Source of the DNA: Leptasterias polaris
Lineage: Eukaryota > Echinodermata > Asteroidea > Forcipulatida > Asteriidae
Length of the DNA stretch: 64,000 nt
Direction of reading: 5' to 3'
Assembly: GCA_037783415.1 (NCBI GenBank)
Contig: JAZGTN010000051.1
Span: 1,054,001 to 1,118,000, forward strand
The position numbers were made by a program, and so were the translations under genes. The notes under the pieces are model-generated. The model ran no database searches, was not told the origin of the DNA, and was given only the letters and a program-made list of their open reading frames with translations. Shown in pieces: positions 7,897 to 20,131 of the stretch (position 1 is the stretch's first letter; every line of letters starts with the position of its first letter).

Positions 7897-9471
7897 ATCT
7901 TTTTGTATTTTTCCTCAACATACGGAGGTTAGAAACAATCTAAACTGAAGCCCTAAATTAAAGTTAGCAACGTGTCTACTGCCATACTACGCTGAAAACA
8001 CCGGTTCTCGTCTGATCTCCGAAGTTAAGCATCGTCGGGCCTGGTCAGTACTTGGATGGGAGACCTCCTGGGAATACCGGGTGCTGTAGACATCTTTTGT
8101 ATTTTTCCTCGACATACGGAGGTTAGATCTAAACTGGAAACTGAAGCCCCTAAATTAAAGTTAGCAATGTGTCTACTGCCATACTACGCTGAAAACACCG
8201 GTTCTCGTTTGATCACCGAAGTTTATAAGCATCGTCGGGCCCGGTCAGTACTTGGACGGGAGACCTCCTGGGAATACCGGGTGCTGTAGACATCTTTTTG
8301 TATTTTTCCTCAACATACGGAGGTTAGAAACAATCTAAACTGAAGCCCCTAAATTAAAGTTAGCAACGTGTATACTGCCATACTACGCTGAAAACACCGG
8401 TTCTCGTCTGATCACCGAAGTTAAGCATCGTCGGGCCCGGTCAGTACTTGGACGGGAGACCTACTGGGAATACCGGTGCTGTAGACATCTTTTGTATTTT
8501 TCCTCGACATACGGAGGTTAGATCTAAACTGGAAACTGAAGCCCCTATATTAACGTCAGCAACGTGTCTAATGCCATACTACGCTGAAAACACTGGTTCT
8601 CGTCTGATCACCGAAGTTAAGCATCGTAGGGCCCCGGTCAGTACTTGGACGGGAGACCTCCAGGGAATACCGGGTGCTGTAGACATCTTTTTGTATTTTT
8701 CCTCAACATACGGAGGTTAGAAACAATCTAAACTGAAGCCCTAAATTAAAGTTAGCAACGTGTCTACTGCCATACTACGCTGAAAACACCGGTTCTCGTC
8801 TGATCTCCGAAGTTAAGCATCGTCGGGCCTGGTCAGTACTTGGACGGGAGACCTCCTGGGAATACCGGGTGCTGTAGACATCTTTTGTATTTTTCCTCGA
8901 CATACGGAGGTTAGATCTAAACTGGAAACTGAAGCCCCTAAATTAAAGTTAGCAATGTGTCTACTGCCATACTACGCTGAAAACACCGGTTCTCGTTTGA
9001 TCACCGAAGTTTATAAGCATCGTCGGGCCCGGTCAGTACTTGGACGGGAGACCTCCTGGGAATACCGGGTGCTGTAGACATCTTTTTGTATTTTTCCTCA
9101 ACATACGGAGGTTAGAAACAATCTAAACTGAAGCCCCTAAATTAAAGTTAGCAACGTGTATACTGCCATACTACGCTGAAAACACCGGTTCTCGTCTGAT
9201 CACCGAAGTTAAGCATCGTCGGGCCCGGTCAGTACTTGGACGGGAGACCTACTGGGAATACCGGTGCTGTAGACATCTTTTGTATTTTTCCTCGACATAC
9301 GGAGGTTAGATCTAAACTGGAAACTGAAGCCCCTATATTAACGTCAGCAACGTGTCTAATGCCATACTACGCTGAAAACACTGGTTCTCGTCTGATCACC
9401 GAAGTTAAGCATCGTAGGGCCCCGTCAGTACTTGGACGGGAGACCTCCTGGGAATACCGGGTGCTGTAGAC
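7897..9471 (+). repeat. 788-bp duplication of four units
   Basis: Starts 7974, 8171, 8370, 8566 recur at 8762, 8959, 9158, 9354. The right end of the first copy is the recombinant gene at 8566. Present again at 15001-16575 and 18361-19935. Confidence 0.88.
8566..8684 (+). rRNA. Recombinant 5S rRNA, 119 nt
   Basis: The front carries C6A, C29T and C63A, as in 5013 and 9354. The back carries T96A, as in 7779. The join lies at GGGCCCCGGTC and has one extra C. It reads as an unequal crossover inside the gene that created the 788-bp duplication of four units to its left and right. Identical junctions at 15670 and 19030 were inherited through larger duplications. Confidence 0.88.
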
Positions 9472-11524
9472 ATCTTTTTGTATTTTTCCTCAACATACGG
9501 AGGTTAGAAACAATCTAAACTGAAGCCCCTAAATTAAAGTTAGCAACGTGTCTACTGCCATACTACGCTGAAAACACCGGTTCTCGTCTGATCACCGAAG
9601 TTAAGCATCGTCGGGCCCGGTCAGTACTTGGACGGGAGACCTCCTGGGAATACCGGGTGCTGTAGACATATTTTGTATTTTTCCTCAAAATACGGAAGTT
9701 AGATATCTAAACTGGAATCTGAAGCCCCTAAATTAAAGTCAGCAACGTGTCTACTGCCATACTACGCTGAAAACACCGGTTCTCGTCTGATCACCGAAGT
9801 TAAGCATCGTCGGGCCCGGTCAGTACTTGGATGGGAGACCTCCTGGGAATACCGGGTGCTGTAGACATCTTTTGTATTTTTCCTCGACATACGGAGGTTA
9901 GATCTAAACTGGAAACTGAAGCCCCTAAATTAAAGTTAGCAATGTGTCTACTGCCATACTACGCTGAAAACACCGGTTCTCGTCTGATCTCCGAAGTTAA
10001 GCATCGTCGGGCCCGGTCAGTACTTGGACGGGAGACCTCCTGGGAATACCGGGTGATGTAGACATCTTTTGTATTTTTCCTCGACATACGGAGGTTAGAT
10101 CTAAACTGGAAACTGAAGCCCCTATATTAAAGTCAGCAACGTGTCTACTGCCATACTACGCTGAAAACACTGGTTCTCGTCTGATCACCGAAGTTAAGCA
10201 TCGTCGGGCCCAGTCAGTACTTGGACGGGAGACCTCCTGGGAATACCGGGTGCTGTAGACATCTTTTTGTATTTTTCCTCAACATACGGAGGTTAGAAAC
10301 AATCTAAACTGAAGCCCCTAAATTAAAGTTAGCTACGTGTCTAGGTCTACTGCCATACTACGCTGAAAACACCGGTTCTCGTCTGATCACCGAAGTTAAG
10401 CATCGTCGGGCCCGGTCAGTACTTGGACGGGAGACCTCCTGGGAATACCGGGTGCTGTAGATATCTTTTGTATTTTTCCTCGACATACGGAGGTTAGATC
10501 TAAACTGGAAACTGAAGCTCCTATATTAAAGTCAGCAAAGTGTCTACTGCCATACTACGCTGAAAACAACGGTTCTCGTCTGAACACCGAAGTTAAGCAT
10601 CGTCGGGCCCGGTCAGTACTTGGACGGGAGACCTCCTGGGAATACCGGGTGCTGTAGACATCTTTTTGTATTTTTCCTCAACATACGGAGGTTAGAAACA
10701 ATCTAAACTGAAGCCCCTAAATTAAAGTTAGCAACGTGTCTACTGCCATACTACGCTGAAAACACCGGTTCTCGTCTGATCTCCGAAGTTAAGCATCGCC
10801 GGGCCCGGTCAGTACTTGGACGGGAGACCTCCTGGGAATACCGGGTGCTGTAGACATCTTTTGTATTTTTCCTCGACATACGGAGGTTAGATCTAAACTG
10901 GAAACTGAAGCCCCTATATTAAAGTCAGCAACGTGTCTACTGCCATACAACGCTGAAAACACTGGTTCTCGTCTGATCACCGAAGTTAAGCATCGTCGGG
11001 CCCGGTCAGTACTTGGACGGGAGACCTCCTGGGAATACCGGGTGCTGTAGACATCTTTTTGTATTTTTCCTCAACATACGGAGGTTAGAAACAATCTAAA
11101 CTGAAGCCCCTAAATTAAAGTTAGCAACGTGTCTACTGCCATACTACGCTGAAAACACCGGTTCTCGTCTGATCACCGAAGTTAAGCATCGTCGGGCCCG
11201 GTCAGTATTTGGACGGGAGACCTCCTGGGAATACCGGGTGCTGTAGACATATTTTGTATTTTTCCTCAAAATACGGAAGTTAGATATCTAAACTGGAAAC
11301 TGAAGCCCCTATATTAAAGTCAACAAAGTGTTTACTGCCATACTACGCTGAAAACACCGGTTCTCGTCTGATCACCGAAGTTAAGCATCGTCGGGCCAGG
11401 TCAGTACTTGGATGGGAGACCTCCAGGGAATACCGGGTGCTGTAGACATCTTTTTGTATTTTTCCTCAACATACGGAGGTTAGAAACAATCTAAACTGAA
11501 GCCCTAAATTAAAGTTAGCAACGT

Positions 11525-11642
11525 GTTTACTGCCATACTACGCTGAAAACACCGGTTCTCGTCTGATCTCCGAAGTTAAGCATCGTCGGGCCTGGTCAGT
11601 ACTTGGACGGGAGACCTCCTGGGAATACCGGGGGCTGTAGAC
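11525..11642 (+). rRNA. 5S rRNA with T109G
   Basis: Reads CCGGGGGCTGTAG, a G5 run. It is one of the few differences I noticed between the two 7104-bp copies (partner 4421 has T109). Confidence 0.9.
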
Positions 11643-13885
11643 ATCTTTTGTATTTTTCCTCGACATACGGAGGTTAGATCTAAACTGGAAACTGAAGCCC
11701 CTAAATTAAAGTTAGCAATGTGTCTACTGCCATACTACGCTGAAAACACCGGTTCTCGTTTGATCACCGAAGTTTATAAGCATCGTCGGGCCCGGTCAGT
11801 ACTTGGACGGGAGACCTCCTGGGAATACCGGGTGCTGTAGACATCTTTTTGTATTTTTCCTCAACATACGGAGGTTAGAAACAATCTAAACTGAAGCCCC
11901 TAAATTAAAGTTAGCAACGTGTATACTGCCATACTACGCTGAAAACACCGGTTCTCGTCTGATCACCGAAGTTAAGCATCGTCGGGCCCGGTCAGTACTT
12001 GGACGGGAGACCTACTGGGAATACCGGTGCTGTAGACATCTTTTGTATTTTTCCTCGACATACGGAGGTTAGATCTAAACTGGAAACTGAAGCCCCTATA
12101 TTAACGTCAGCAACGTGTCTAATGCCATACTACGCTGAAAACACTGGTTCTCGTCTGATCACCGAAGTTAAGCATCGTAGGGCCCCGTCAGTACTTGGAC
12201 GGGAGACCTCCTGGGAATACCGGGTGCTGTAGACATCTTTTTGTATTTTTCCTCAACATACGGAGGTTAGAAACAATCTAAACTGAAGCCCCTAAATTAA
12301 AGTTAGCAACGTGTCTACTGCCATACTACGCTGAAAACACCGGTTCTCGTCTGATCACCGAAGTTAAGCATCGTCGGGCCCGGTCAGTACTTGGACGGGA
12401 GACCTCCTGGGAATACCGGGTGCTGTAGACATCTTTTTGTATTTTTCCTCAACATACGGAGGTTAGAAACAATCTAAACTGAAGCCCCTAAATTAAAGTT
12501 AGCAATGTGTCTACTGCCATACTACGCTGAAAACACCGGTTCTCGTCTGATCACCGAAGTTAAGCATCGTCGGGCCCGGTCAGTACTTGGACGGGAGACC
12601 TCCTGGGAATACCGGGTGCTGTAGACATATTTTTGTATTTTTCCTCAACATACGGAGGTTAGAAACAATCTAAACTGAAGCCCCTAAATTAAAGTTAGCA
12701 ACGTGTCTACTGAAATACTACGCTGAAAACACCGGTTCTCGTCTGATCACCGAAGTTAAGCATCGTCGGGCCCGGTCAGTACTTGGACAGGAGACCTCCT
12801 GGGAATACCGGGTGCTGTAGACATCTTTTGTATTTTTCCTCGACATACGGAGGTTAGATCTAAACTGGAAACTGAAGCCCCTATAGTAAAGACAACAAAG
12901 TGTCTACTGCCATACTACGCTGAAAACACCGGTTCTCGTCTGATCACCGAAGTTAAGCATCGTCGGGCCCGGTCAGTACTTGGACGGCAGACCTCCTGGG
13001 AATACCGGGTGCTGTAGACATCTTTTTGTATTTTTCCTCAACATACGGAGGTTAGAAACAATCTAAACTGAAGCCCCTAAATTAAAGTTAGCAACGTGTC
13101 TACTGCCATACTACGCTGAAAACACCAGTTCTCGTCTGATCACCGAAGTTAAGCATCGTCGGGCCCGGTCAGTACTTGGACGGGAGACCTCCTGGGAATA
13201 CCGGGTGCTGTAGACATCTTTTTGTATTTTTCCTCAACATACGGAGGTTAGAAACAATCTAAACTGAAGCCCCTAAATTAAAGTTAGCAACGTGTCTACT
13301 GCCATACTACGCTGAAAACACCGGTTCTCGTCTGATCACCGAAGTTAAGCATCGTCGGGCCCGGTCAGTACTTGGACGGGAGACCTCCTGGGAATACCGG
13401 GTGCTGTAGACATATTTTGTATTTTTCCTCAAAATACGGAAGTTAGATATCTAAACTGGAATCTGAAGCCCCTAAATTAAAGTCAGCAACGTGTCTACTG
13501 CCATACTACGCTGAAAACACCGGTTCTCGTCTGATCACCGAAGTTAAGCATCGTCGGGCCCGGTCAGTACTTGGACGGGAGACCTCCTGGGAATACCGGG
13601 TGCTGTAGACATCTTTTGTATTTTTCCTCGACATACGGAGGTTAGATCTAAACTGGAAACTGAAGCCCCTATATTAAAGTCAGCAAAGTGTCTACTGCCA
13701 TACTACGCTGAAAACACCGGTTCTCGTCTGATCACTGAAGTTAAGCATCGTCGGGCCTGGTCAGTACTTGGACGGGAGACCTCCTGGGAATACCGGGTGC
13801 TGTAGACATCTTTTTGTATTTTTCCTCAACATACGGAGGTTAGAAACAATCTAAACTGAAGCCCCTAAATTAAAGTTAGCAATGT

Positions 13886-14006
13886 GTCTACTGCCATACT
13901 ACGCTGAAAACACCGGTTCTCGTCTGATCACCGAAGTTTATAAGCATCGTCGGGCCCGGTCAGTACTTGGACGGGAGACCTCCTGGGAATACCGGGTGCT
14001 GTAGAC
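13886..14006 (+). rRNA. 5S rRNA (TAT insertion) followed by T8
   Basis: Directly after GTAGAC the spacer begins with T8 instead of ATCT5, so the terminator abuts the gene. Its partners at 6782 and 17246 have the ordinary ATCTTTTT. A transcript ending here would have a different 3' tail. Confidence 0.88.
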
Positions 14007-17000
14007 TTTTTTTTGTATTTTTCCTCAACATACGGAGGTTAGAAACAATCTCAACTGAAGCCCCTAAATTAAAGTTAGCTACGTGTCTAGGTCTACTGCC
14101 ATACTACGCTGAAAACACCGGTTCTCGTCTGATCACCGAAGTTAAGCATCGTCGGGCCCGGTCAGTACTTGGACGGGAGACCTCCTGGGAATACCGGGTG
14201 CTGTAGACATCTTTTGTATTTTTCCTCGACATACGGAGGTTAGATCTAAACTGGAAACTGAAGCCCCTATATTAAAGTCAGCAAAGTGTCTACTGCCATA
14301 CTACGCTGAAAACACTGGTTCTCGTCTGATCACCGAAGTTAAGCATCGTCGGGCCCGGTCAGTACTTGGACGGGAGACCTCCTGGGAATACCGGGTGCTG
14401 TAGACATCTTTTTGTATTTTTCCTCAACATACGGAGGTTAGAAACAATCTAAACTGAAGCCCCTAAATTAAAGTTAGCTACGTGTCTAGGTCTACTGCCA
14501 TACTACGCTGAAAACACCGGTTCTCGTCTGATCACCGAAGTTAAGCATCGTCGGGCCCGGTCAGTACTTGGACGGGAGACCTCCTGGGAATACCGGGTGC
14601 TGTAGACATCTTTTGTATTTTTCCTCGACATACGGAGGTTAGATCTAAACTGGAAACTGAAGCCCCTATATTAAAGTCAGCAAAGTGTCTACTGCCATAC
14701 TACGCTGAAAACAACGGTTCTCGTCTGAACACCGAAGTTAAGCATCGTCGGGCCCGGTCAGTACTTGGACGGGAGACCTCCTGGGAATACCGGGTGCTGT
14801 AGACATCTTTTTGTATTTTTCCTCAACATACGGAGGTTAGAAACAATCTAAACTGAAGCCCCTATATTAAAGTCAACAAAGTGTTTACTGCCATACTACG
14901 CTGAAAACACCGGTTCTCGTCTGATCACCGAAGTTAAGCATCGTCGGGCCCGGTCAGTACTTGGACGGGAGACCTCCAGGGAATACCGGGTGCTGTAGAC
15001 ATCTTTTTGTATTTTTCCTCAACATACGGAGGTTAGAAACAATCTAAACTGAAGCCCTAAATTAAAGTTAGCAACGTGTCTACTGCCATACTACGCTGAA
15101 AACACCGGTTCTCGTCTGATCTCCGAAGTTAAGCATCGTCGGGCCTGGTCAGTACTTGGATGGGAGACCTCCTGGGAATACCGGGTGCTGTAGACATCTT
15201 TTGTATTTTTCCTCGACATACGGAGGTTAGATCTAAACTGGAAACTGAAGCCCCTAAATTAAAGTTAGCAATGTGTCTACTGCCATACTACGCTGAAAAC
15301 ACCGGTTCTCGTTTGATCACCGAAGTTTATAAGCATCGTCGGGCCCGGTCAGTACTTGGACGGGAGACCTCCTGGGAATACCGGGTGCTGTAGACATCTT
15401 TTTGTATTTTTCCTCAACATACGGAGGTTAGAAACAATCTAAACTGAAGCCCCTAAATTAAAGTTAGCAACGTGTATACTGCCATACTACGCTGAAAACA
15501 CCGGTTCTCGTCTGATCACCGAAGTTAAGCATCGTCGGGCCCGGTCAGTACTTGGACGGGAGACCTACTGGGAATACCGGTGCTGTAGACATCTTTTGTA
15601 TTTTTCCTCGACATACGGAGGTTAGATCTAAACTGGAAACTGAAGCCCCTATATTAACGTCAGCAACGTGTCTAATGCCATACTACGCTGAAAACACTGG
15701 TTCTCGTCTGATCACCGAAGTTAAGCATCGTAGGGCCCCGGTCAGTACTTGGACGGGAGACCTCCAGGGAATACCGGGTGCTGTAGACATCTTTTTGTAT
15801 TTTTCCTCAACATACGGAGGTTAGAAACAATCTAAACTGAAGCCCTAAATTAAAGTTAGCAACGTGTCTACTGCCATACTACGCTGAAAACACCGGTTCT
15901 CGTCTGATCTCCGAAGTTAAGCATCGTCGGGCCTGGTCAGTACTTGGACGGGAGACCTCCTGGGAATACCGGGTGCTGTAGACATCTTTTGTATTTTTCC
16001 TCGACATACGGAGGTTAGATCTAAACTGGAAACTGAAGCCCCTAAATTAAAGTTAGCAATGTGTCTACTGCCATACTACGCTGAAAACACCGGTTCTCGT
16101 TTGATCACCGAAGTTTATAAGCATCGTCGGGCCCGGTCAGTACTTGGACGGGAGACCTCCTGGGAATACCGGGTGCTGTAGACATCTTTTTGTATTTTTC
16201 CTCAACATACGGAGGTTAGAAACAATCTAAACTGAAGCCCCTAAATTAAAGTTAGCAACGTGTATACTGCCATACTACGCTGAAAACACCGGTTCTCGTC
16301 TGATCACCGAAGTTAAGCATCGTCGGGCCCGGTCAGTACTTGGACGGGAGACCTACTGGGAATACCGGTGCTGTAGACATCTTTTGTATTTTTCCTCGAC
16401 ATACGGAGGTTAGATCTAAACTGGAAACTGAAGCCCCTATATTAACGTCAGCAACGTGTCTAATGCCATACTACGCTGAAAACACTGGTTCTCGTCTGAT
16501 CACCGAAGTTAAGCATCGTAGGGCCCCGTCAGTACTTGGACGGGAGACCTCCTGGGAATACCGGGTGCTGTAGACATCTTTTTGTATTTTTCCTCAACAT
16601 ACGGAGGTTAGAAACAATCTAAACTGAAGCCCCTAAATTAAAGTTAGCAACGTGTCTACTGCCATACTACGCTGAAAACACCGGTTCTCGTCTGATCACC
16701 GAAGTTAAGCATCGTCGGGCCCGGTCAGTACTTGGACGGGAGACCTCCTGGGAATACCGGGTGCTGTAGACATATTTTGTATTTTTCCTCAAAATACGGA
16801 AGTTAGATATCTAAACTGGAATCTGAAGCCCCTAAATTAAAGTCAGCAACGTGTCTACTGCCATACTACGCTGAAAACACCGGTTCTCGTCTGATCACCG
16901 AAGTTAAGCATCGTCGGGCCCGGTCAGTACTTGGATGGGAGACCTCCTGGGAATACCGGGTGCTGTAGACATCTTTTGTATTTTTCCTCGACATACGGAG

Positions 17001-17049
17001 GTTAGATCTAAACTGGAAACTGAAGCCCCTATATTAAAGTCAGCAAAGT

Positions 17050-20000
17050 GTCTACTGCCATACTACGCTGAAAACACCGGTTCTCGTCTGATCACTGAAG
17101 TTAAGCATCGTCGGGCCTGGTCAGTACTTGGACGGGAGACCTCCTGGGAATACCGGGTGCTGTAGACATCTTTTTGTATTTTTCCTCAACATACGGAGGT
17201 TAGAAACAATCTAAACTGAAGCCCCTAAATTAAAGTTAGCAATGTGTCTACTGCCATACTACGCTGAAAACACCGGTTCTCGTCTGATCACCGAAGTTTA
17301 TAAGCATCGTCGGGCCCGGTCAGTACTTGGACGGGAGACCTCCTGGGAATACCGGGTGCTGTAGACATCTTTTTGTATTTTTCCTCAACATACGGAGGTT
17401 AGAAACAATCTCAACTGAAGCCCCTAAATTAAAGTTAGCTACGTGTCTAGGTCTACTGCCATACTACGCTGAAAACACCGGTTCTCGTCTGATCACCGAA
17501 GTTAAGCATCGTCGGGCCCGGTCAGTACTTGGACGGGAGACCTCCTGGGAATACCGGGTGCTGTAGACATCTTTTGTATTTTTCCTCGACATACGGAGGT
17601 TAGATCTAAACTGGAAACTGAAGCCCCTATATTAAAGTCAGCAAAGTGTCTACTGCCATACTACGCTGAAAACACTGGTTCTCGTCTGATCACCGAAGTT
17701 AAGCATCGTCGGGCCCGGTCAGTACTTGGACGGGAGACCTCCTGGGAATACCGGGTGCTGTAGACATCTTTTTGTATTTTTCCTCAACATACGGAGGTTA
17801 GAAACAATCTAAACTGAAGCCCCTAAATTAAAGTTAGCTACGTGTCTAGGTCTACTGCCATACTACGCTGAAAACACCGGTTCTCGTCTGATCACCGAAG
17901 TTAAGCATCGTCGGGCCCGGTCAGTACTTGGACGGGAGACCTCCTGGGAATACCGGGTGCTGTAGACATCTTTTGTATTTTTCCTCGACATACGGAGGTT
18001 AGATCTAAACTGGAAACTGAAGCCCCTATATTAAAGTCAGCAAAGTGTCTACTGCCATACTACGCTGAAAACAACGGTTCTCGTCTGAACACCGAAGTTA
18101 AGCATCGTCGGGCCCGGTCAGTACTTGGACGGGAGACCTCCTGGGAATACCGGGTGCTGTAGACATCTTTTTGTATTTTTCCTCAACATACGGAGGTTAG
18201 AAACAATCTAAACTGAAGCCCCTATATTAAAGTCAACAAAGTGTTTACTGCCATACTACGCTGAAAACACCGGTTCTCGTCTGATCACCGAAGTTAAGCA
18301 TCGTCGGGCCCGGTCAGTACTTGGACGGGAGACCTCCAGGGAATACCGGGTGCTGTAGACATCTTTTTGTATTTTTCCTCAACATACGGAGGTTAGAAAC
18401 AATCTAAACTGAAGCCCTAAATTAAAGTTAGCAACGTGTCTACTGCCATACTACGCTGAAAACACCGGTTCTCGTCTGATCTCCGAAGTTAAGCATCATC
18501 GGGCCTGGTCAGTACTTGGATGGGAGACCTCCTGGGAATACCGGGTGCTGTAGACATCTTTTGTATTTTTCCTCGACATACGGAGGTTAGATCTAAACTG
18601 GAAACTGAAGCCCCTAAATTAAAGTTAGCAATGTGTCTACTGCCATACTACGCTGAAAACACCGGTTCTCGTTTGATCACCTAAGTTTATAAGCATCGTC
18701 GGGCCCGGTCAGTACTTGGACGGGAGACCTCCTGGGAATACCGGGTGCTGTAGACATCTTTTTGTATTTTTCCTCAACATACGGAGGTTAGAAACAATCT
18801 AAACTGAAGCCCCTAAATTAAAGTTAGCAACGTGTATACTGCCATACTACGCTGAAAACACCGGTTCTCGTCTGATCACCGAAGTTAAGCATCGTCGGGC
18901 CCGGTCAGTACTTGGACGGGAGACCTACTGGGAATACTGGTGCTGTAGACATCTTTTGTATTTTTCCTCGACATACGGAGGTTAGATCTAAACTGGAAAC
19001 TGAAGCCCCTATATTAACGTCAGCAACGTGTCTAATGCCATACTACGCTGAAAACACTGGTTCTCGTCTGATCACCGAAGTTAAGCATCGTAGGGCCCCG
19101 GTCAGTACTTGGACGGGAGACCTCCAGGGAATACCGGGTGCTGTAGACATCTTTTTGTATTTTTCCTCAACATACGGAGGTTAGAAACAATCTAAACTGA
19201 AGCCCTAAATTAAAGTTAGCAACGTGTCTACTGCCATACTACGCTGAAAACACCGGTTCTCGTCTGATCTCCGAAGTTAAGCATCGTCGGGCCTGGTCAG
19301 TACTTGGACGGGAGACCTCCTGGGAATACCGGGTGCTGTAGACATCTTTTGTATTTTTCCTCGACATACGGAGGTTAGATCTAAACTGGAAACTGAAGCC
19401 CCTAAATTAAAGTTAGCAATGTGTCTACTGCCATACTACGCTGAAAACACCGGTTCTCGTTTGATCACCGAAGTTTATAAGCATCGTCGGGCCCGGTCAG
19501 TACTTGGACGGGAGACCTCCTGGGAATACCGGGTGCTGTAGACATCTTTTTGTATTTTTCCTCAACATACGGAGGTTAGAAACAATCTAAACTGAAGCCC
19601 CTAAATTAAAGTTAGCAACGTGTATACTGCCATACTACGCTGAAAACACCGGTTCTCGTCTGATCACCGAAGTTAAGCATCGTCGGGCCCGGTCAGTACT
19701 TGGACGGGAGACCTACTGGGAATACCGGTGCTGTAGACATCTTTTGTATTTTTCCTCGACATACGGAGGTTAGATCTAAACTGGAAACTGAAGCCCCTAT
19801 ATTAACGTCAGCAACGTGTCTAATGCCATACTACGCTGAAAACACTGGTTCTCGTCTGATCACCGAAGTTAAGCATCGTAGGGCCCCGTCAGTACTTGGA
19901 CGGGAGACCTCCTGGGAATACCGGGTGCTGTAGACATCTTTTTGTATTTTTCCTCAACATACGGAGGTTAGAAACAATCTAAACTGAAGCCCCTAAATTA

Positions 20001-20131
20001 AAGTTAGCAACGTGTCTACTGCCATACTACGCTGAAAACACCGGTTCTCGTCTGATCACCGAAGTTAAGCATCGTCGGGCCCGGTCAGTACTTGGACGGG
20101 AGACCTCCTGGGAATACCGGGTGCTGTAGAC
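17050..20131 (+). rRNA. 5S rRNA genes, copies 87-102
   Basis: Gene starts: 17050, 17246, 17451, 17648, 17850, 18047, 18243, 18438, 18635, 18834, 19030, 19226, 19423, 19622, 19818, 20014. Length 118 nt, except 121 nt at 17246, 18635, 19423; 117 nt at 18834, 19622; 119 nt at 19030. These copy 13690-16654 at offset 3360, a third edition of the same block. Confidence 0.95.

Larger units (their letters stand above)
2842..9866 (+). rRNA. 5S rRNA genes, copies 15-50
   Basis: Gene starts: 2842, 3039, 3241, 3438, 3634, 3831, 4027, 4226, 4421, 4618, 4817, 5013, 5209, 5405, 5601, 5798, 5994, 6190, 6389, 6586, 6782, 6987, 7184, 7386, 7583, 7779, 7974, 8171, 8370, 8566, 8762, 8959, 9158, 9354, 9550, 9749. 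Length 118 nt, except 121 nt at 4618, 6782, 8171, 8959 (TAT insertion), 117 nt at 4817, 8370, 9158 (one G lost), 119 nt at 8566 (recombinant). This is the left copy of the 7104-bp tandem duplication. Confidence 0.95.
2763..16970 (+). repeat. 7104-bp tandem segmental duplication, 36 units each
   Basis: 2763-9866 and 9867-16970 have gene starts at a constant offset of 7104 through all 36 units. Private changes are shared in order, including G70A at 3039/10143, C118T at 3241/10345 and TATTTGG at 4027/11131. Differences noticed by eye are few (T40A at 5798, T109G at 11525, T8 after 13886). Confidence 0.92.
9946..16970 (+). rRNA. 5S rRNA genes, copies 51-86
   Basis: Gene starts: 9946, 10143, 10345, 10542, 10738, 10935, 11131, 11330, 11525, 11722, 11921, 12117, 12313, 12509, 12705, 12902, 13098, 13294, 13493, 13690, 13886, 14091, 14288, 14490, 14687, 14883, 15078, 15275, 15474, 15670, 15866, 16063, 16262, 16458, 16654, 16853. 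Length 118 nt, except 121 nt at 11722, 13886, 15275, 16063; 117 nt at 11921, 15474, 16262; 119 nt at 15670. Every start equals a start in the preceding block plus 7104. Confidence 0.95.
13611..20131 (+). repeat. 3360-bp tandem duplication, 17-unit offset
   Basis: Starts 13690-16654 recur at 17050-20014 at offset 3360, including the 119-nt recombinant gene at 15670/19030. This is nested in the right arm of the 7104-bp duplication. New changes in the right copy include CATCATCGG at 18438 and CACCTAAG at 18635. Confidence 0.9.
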
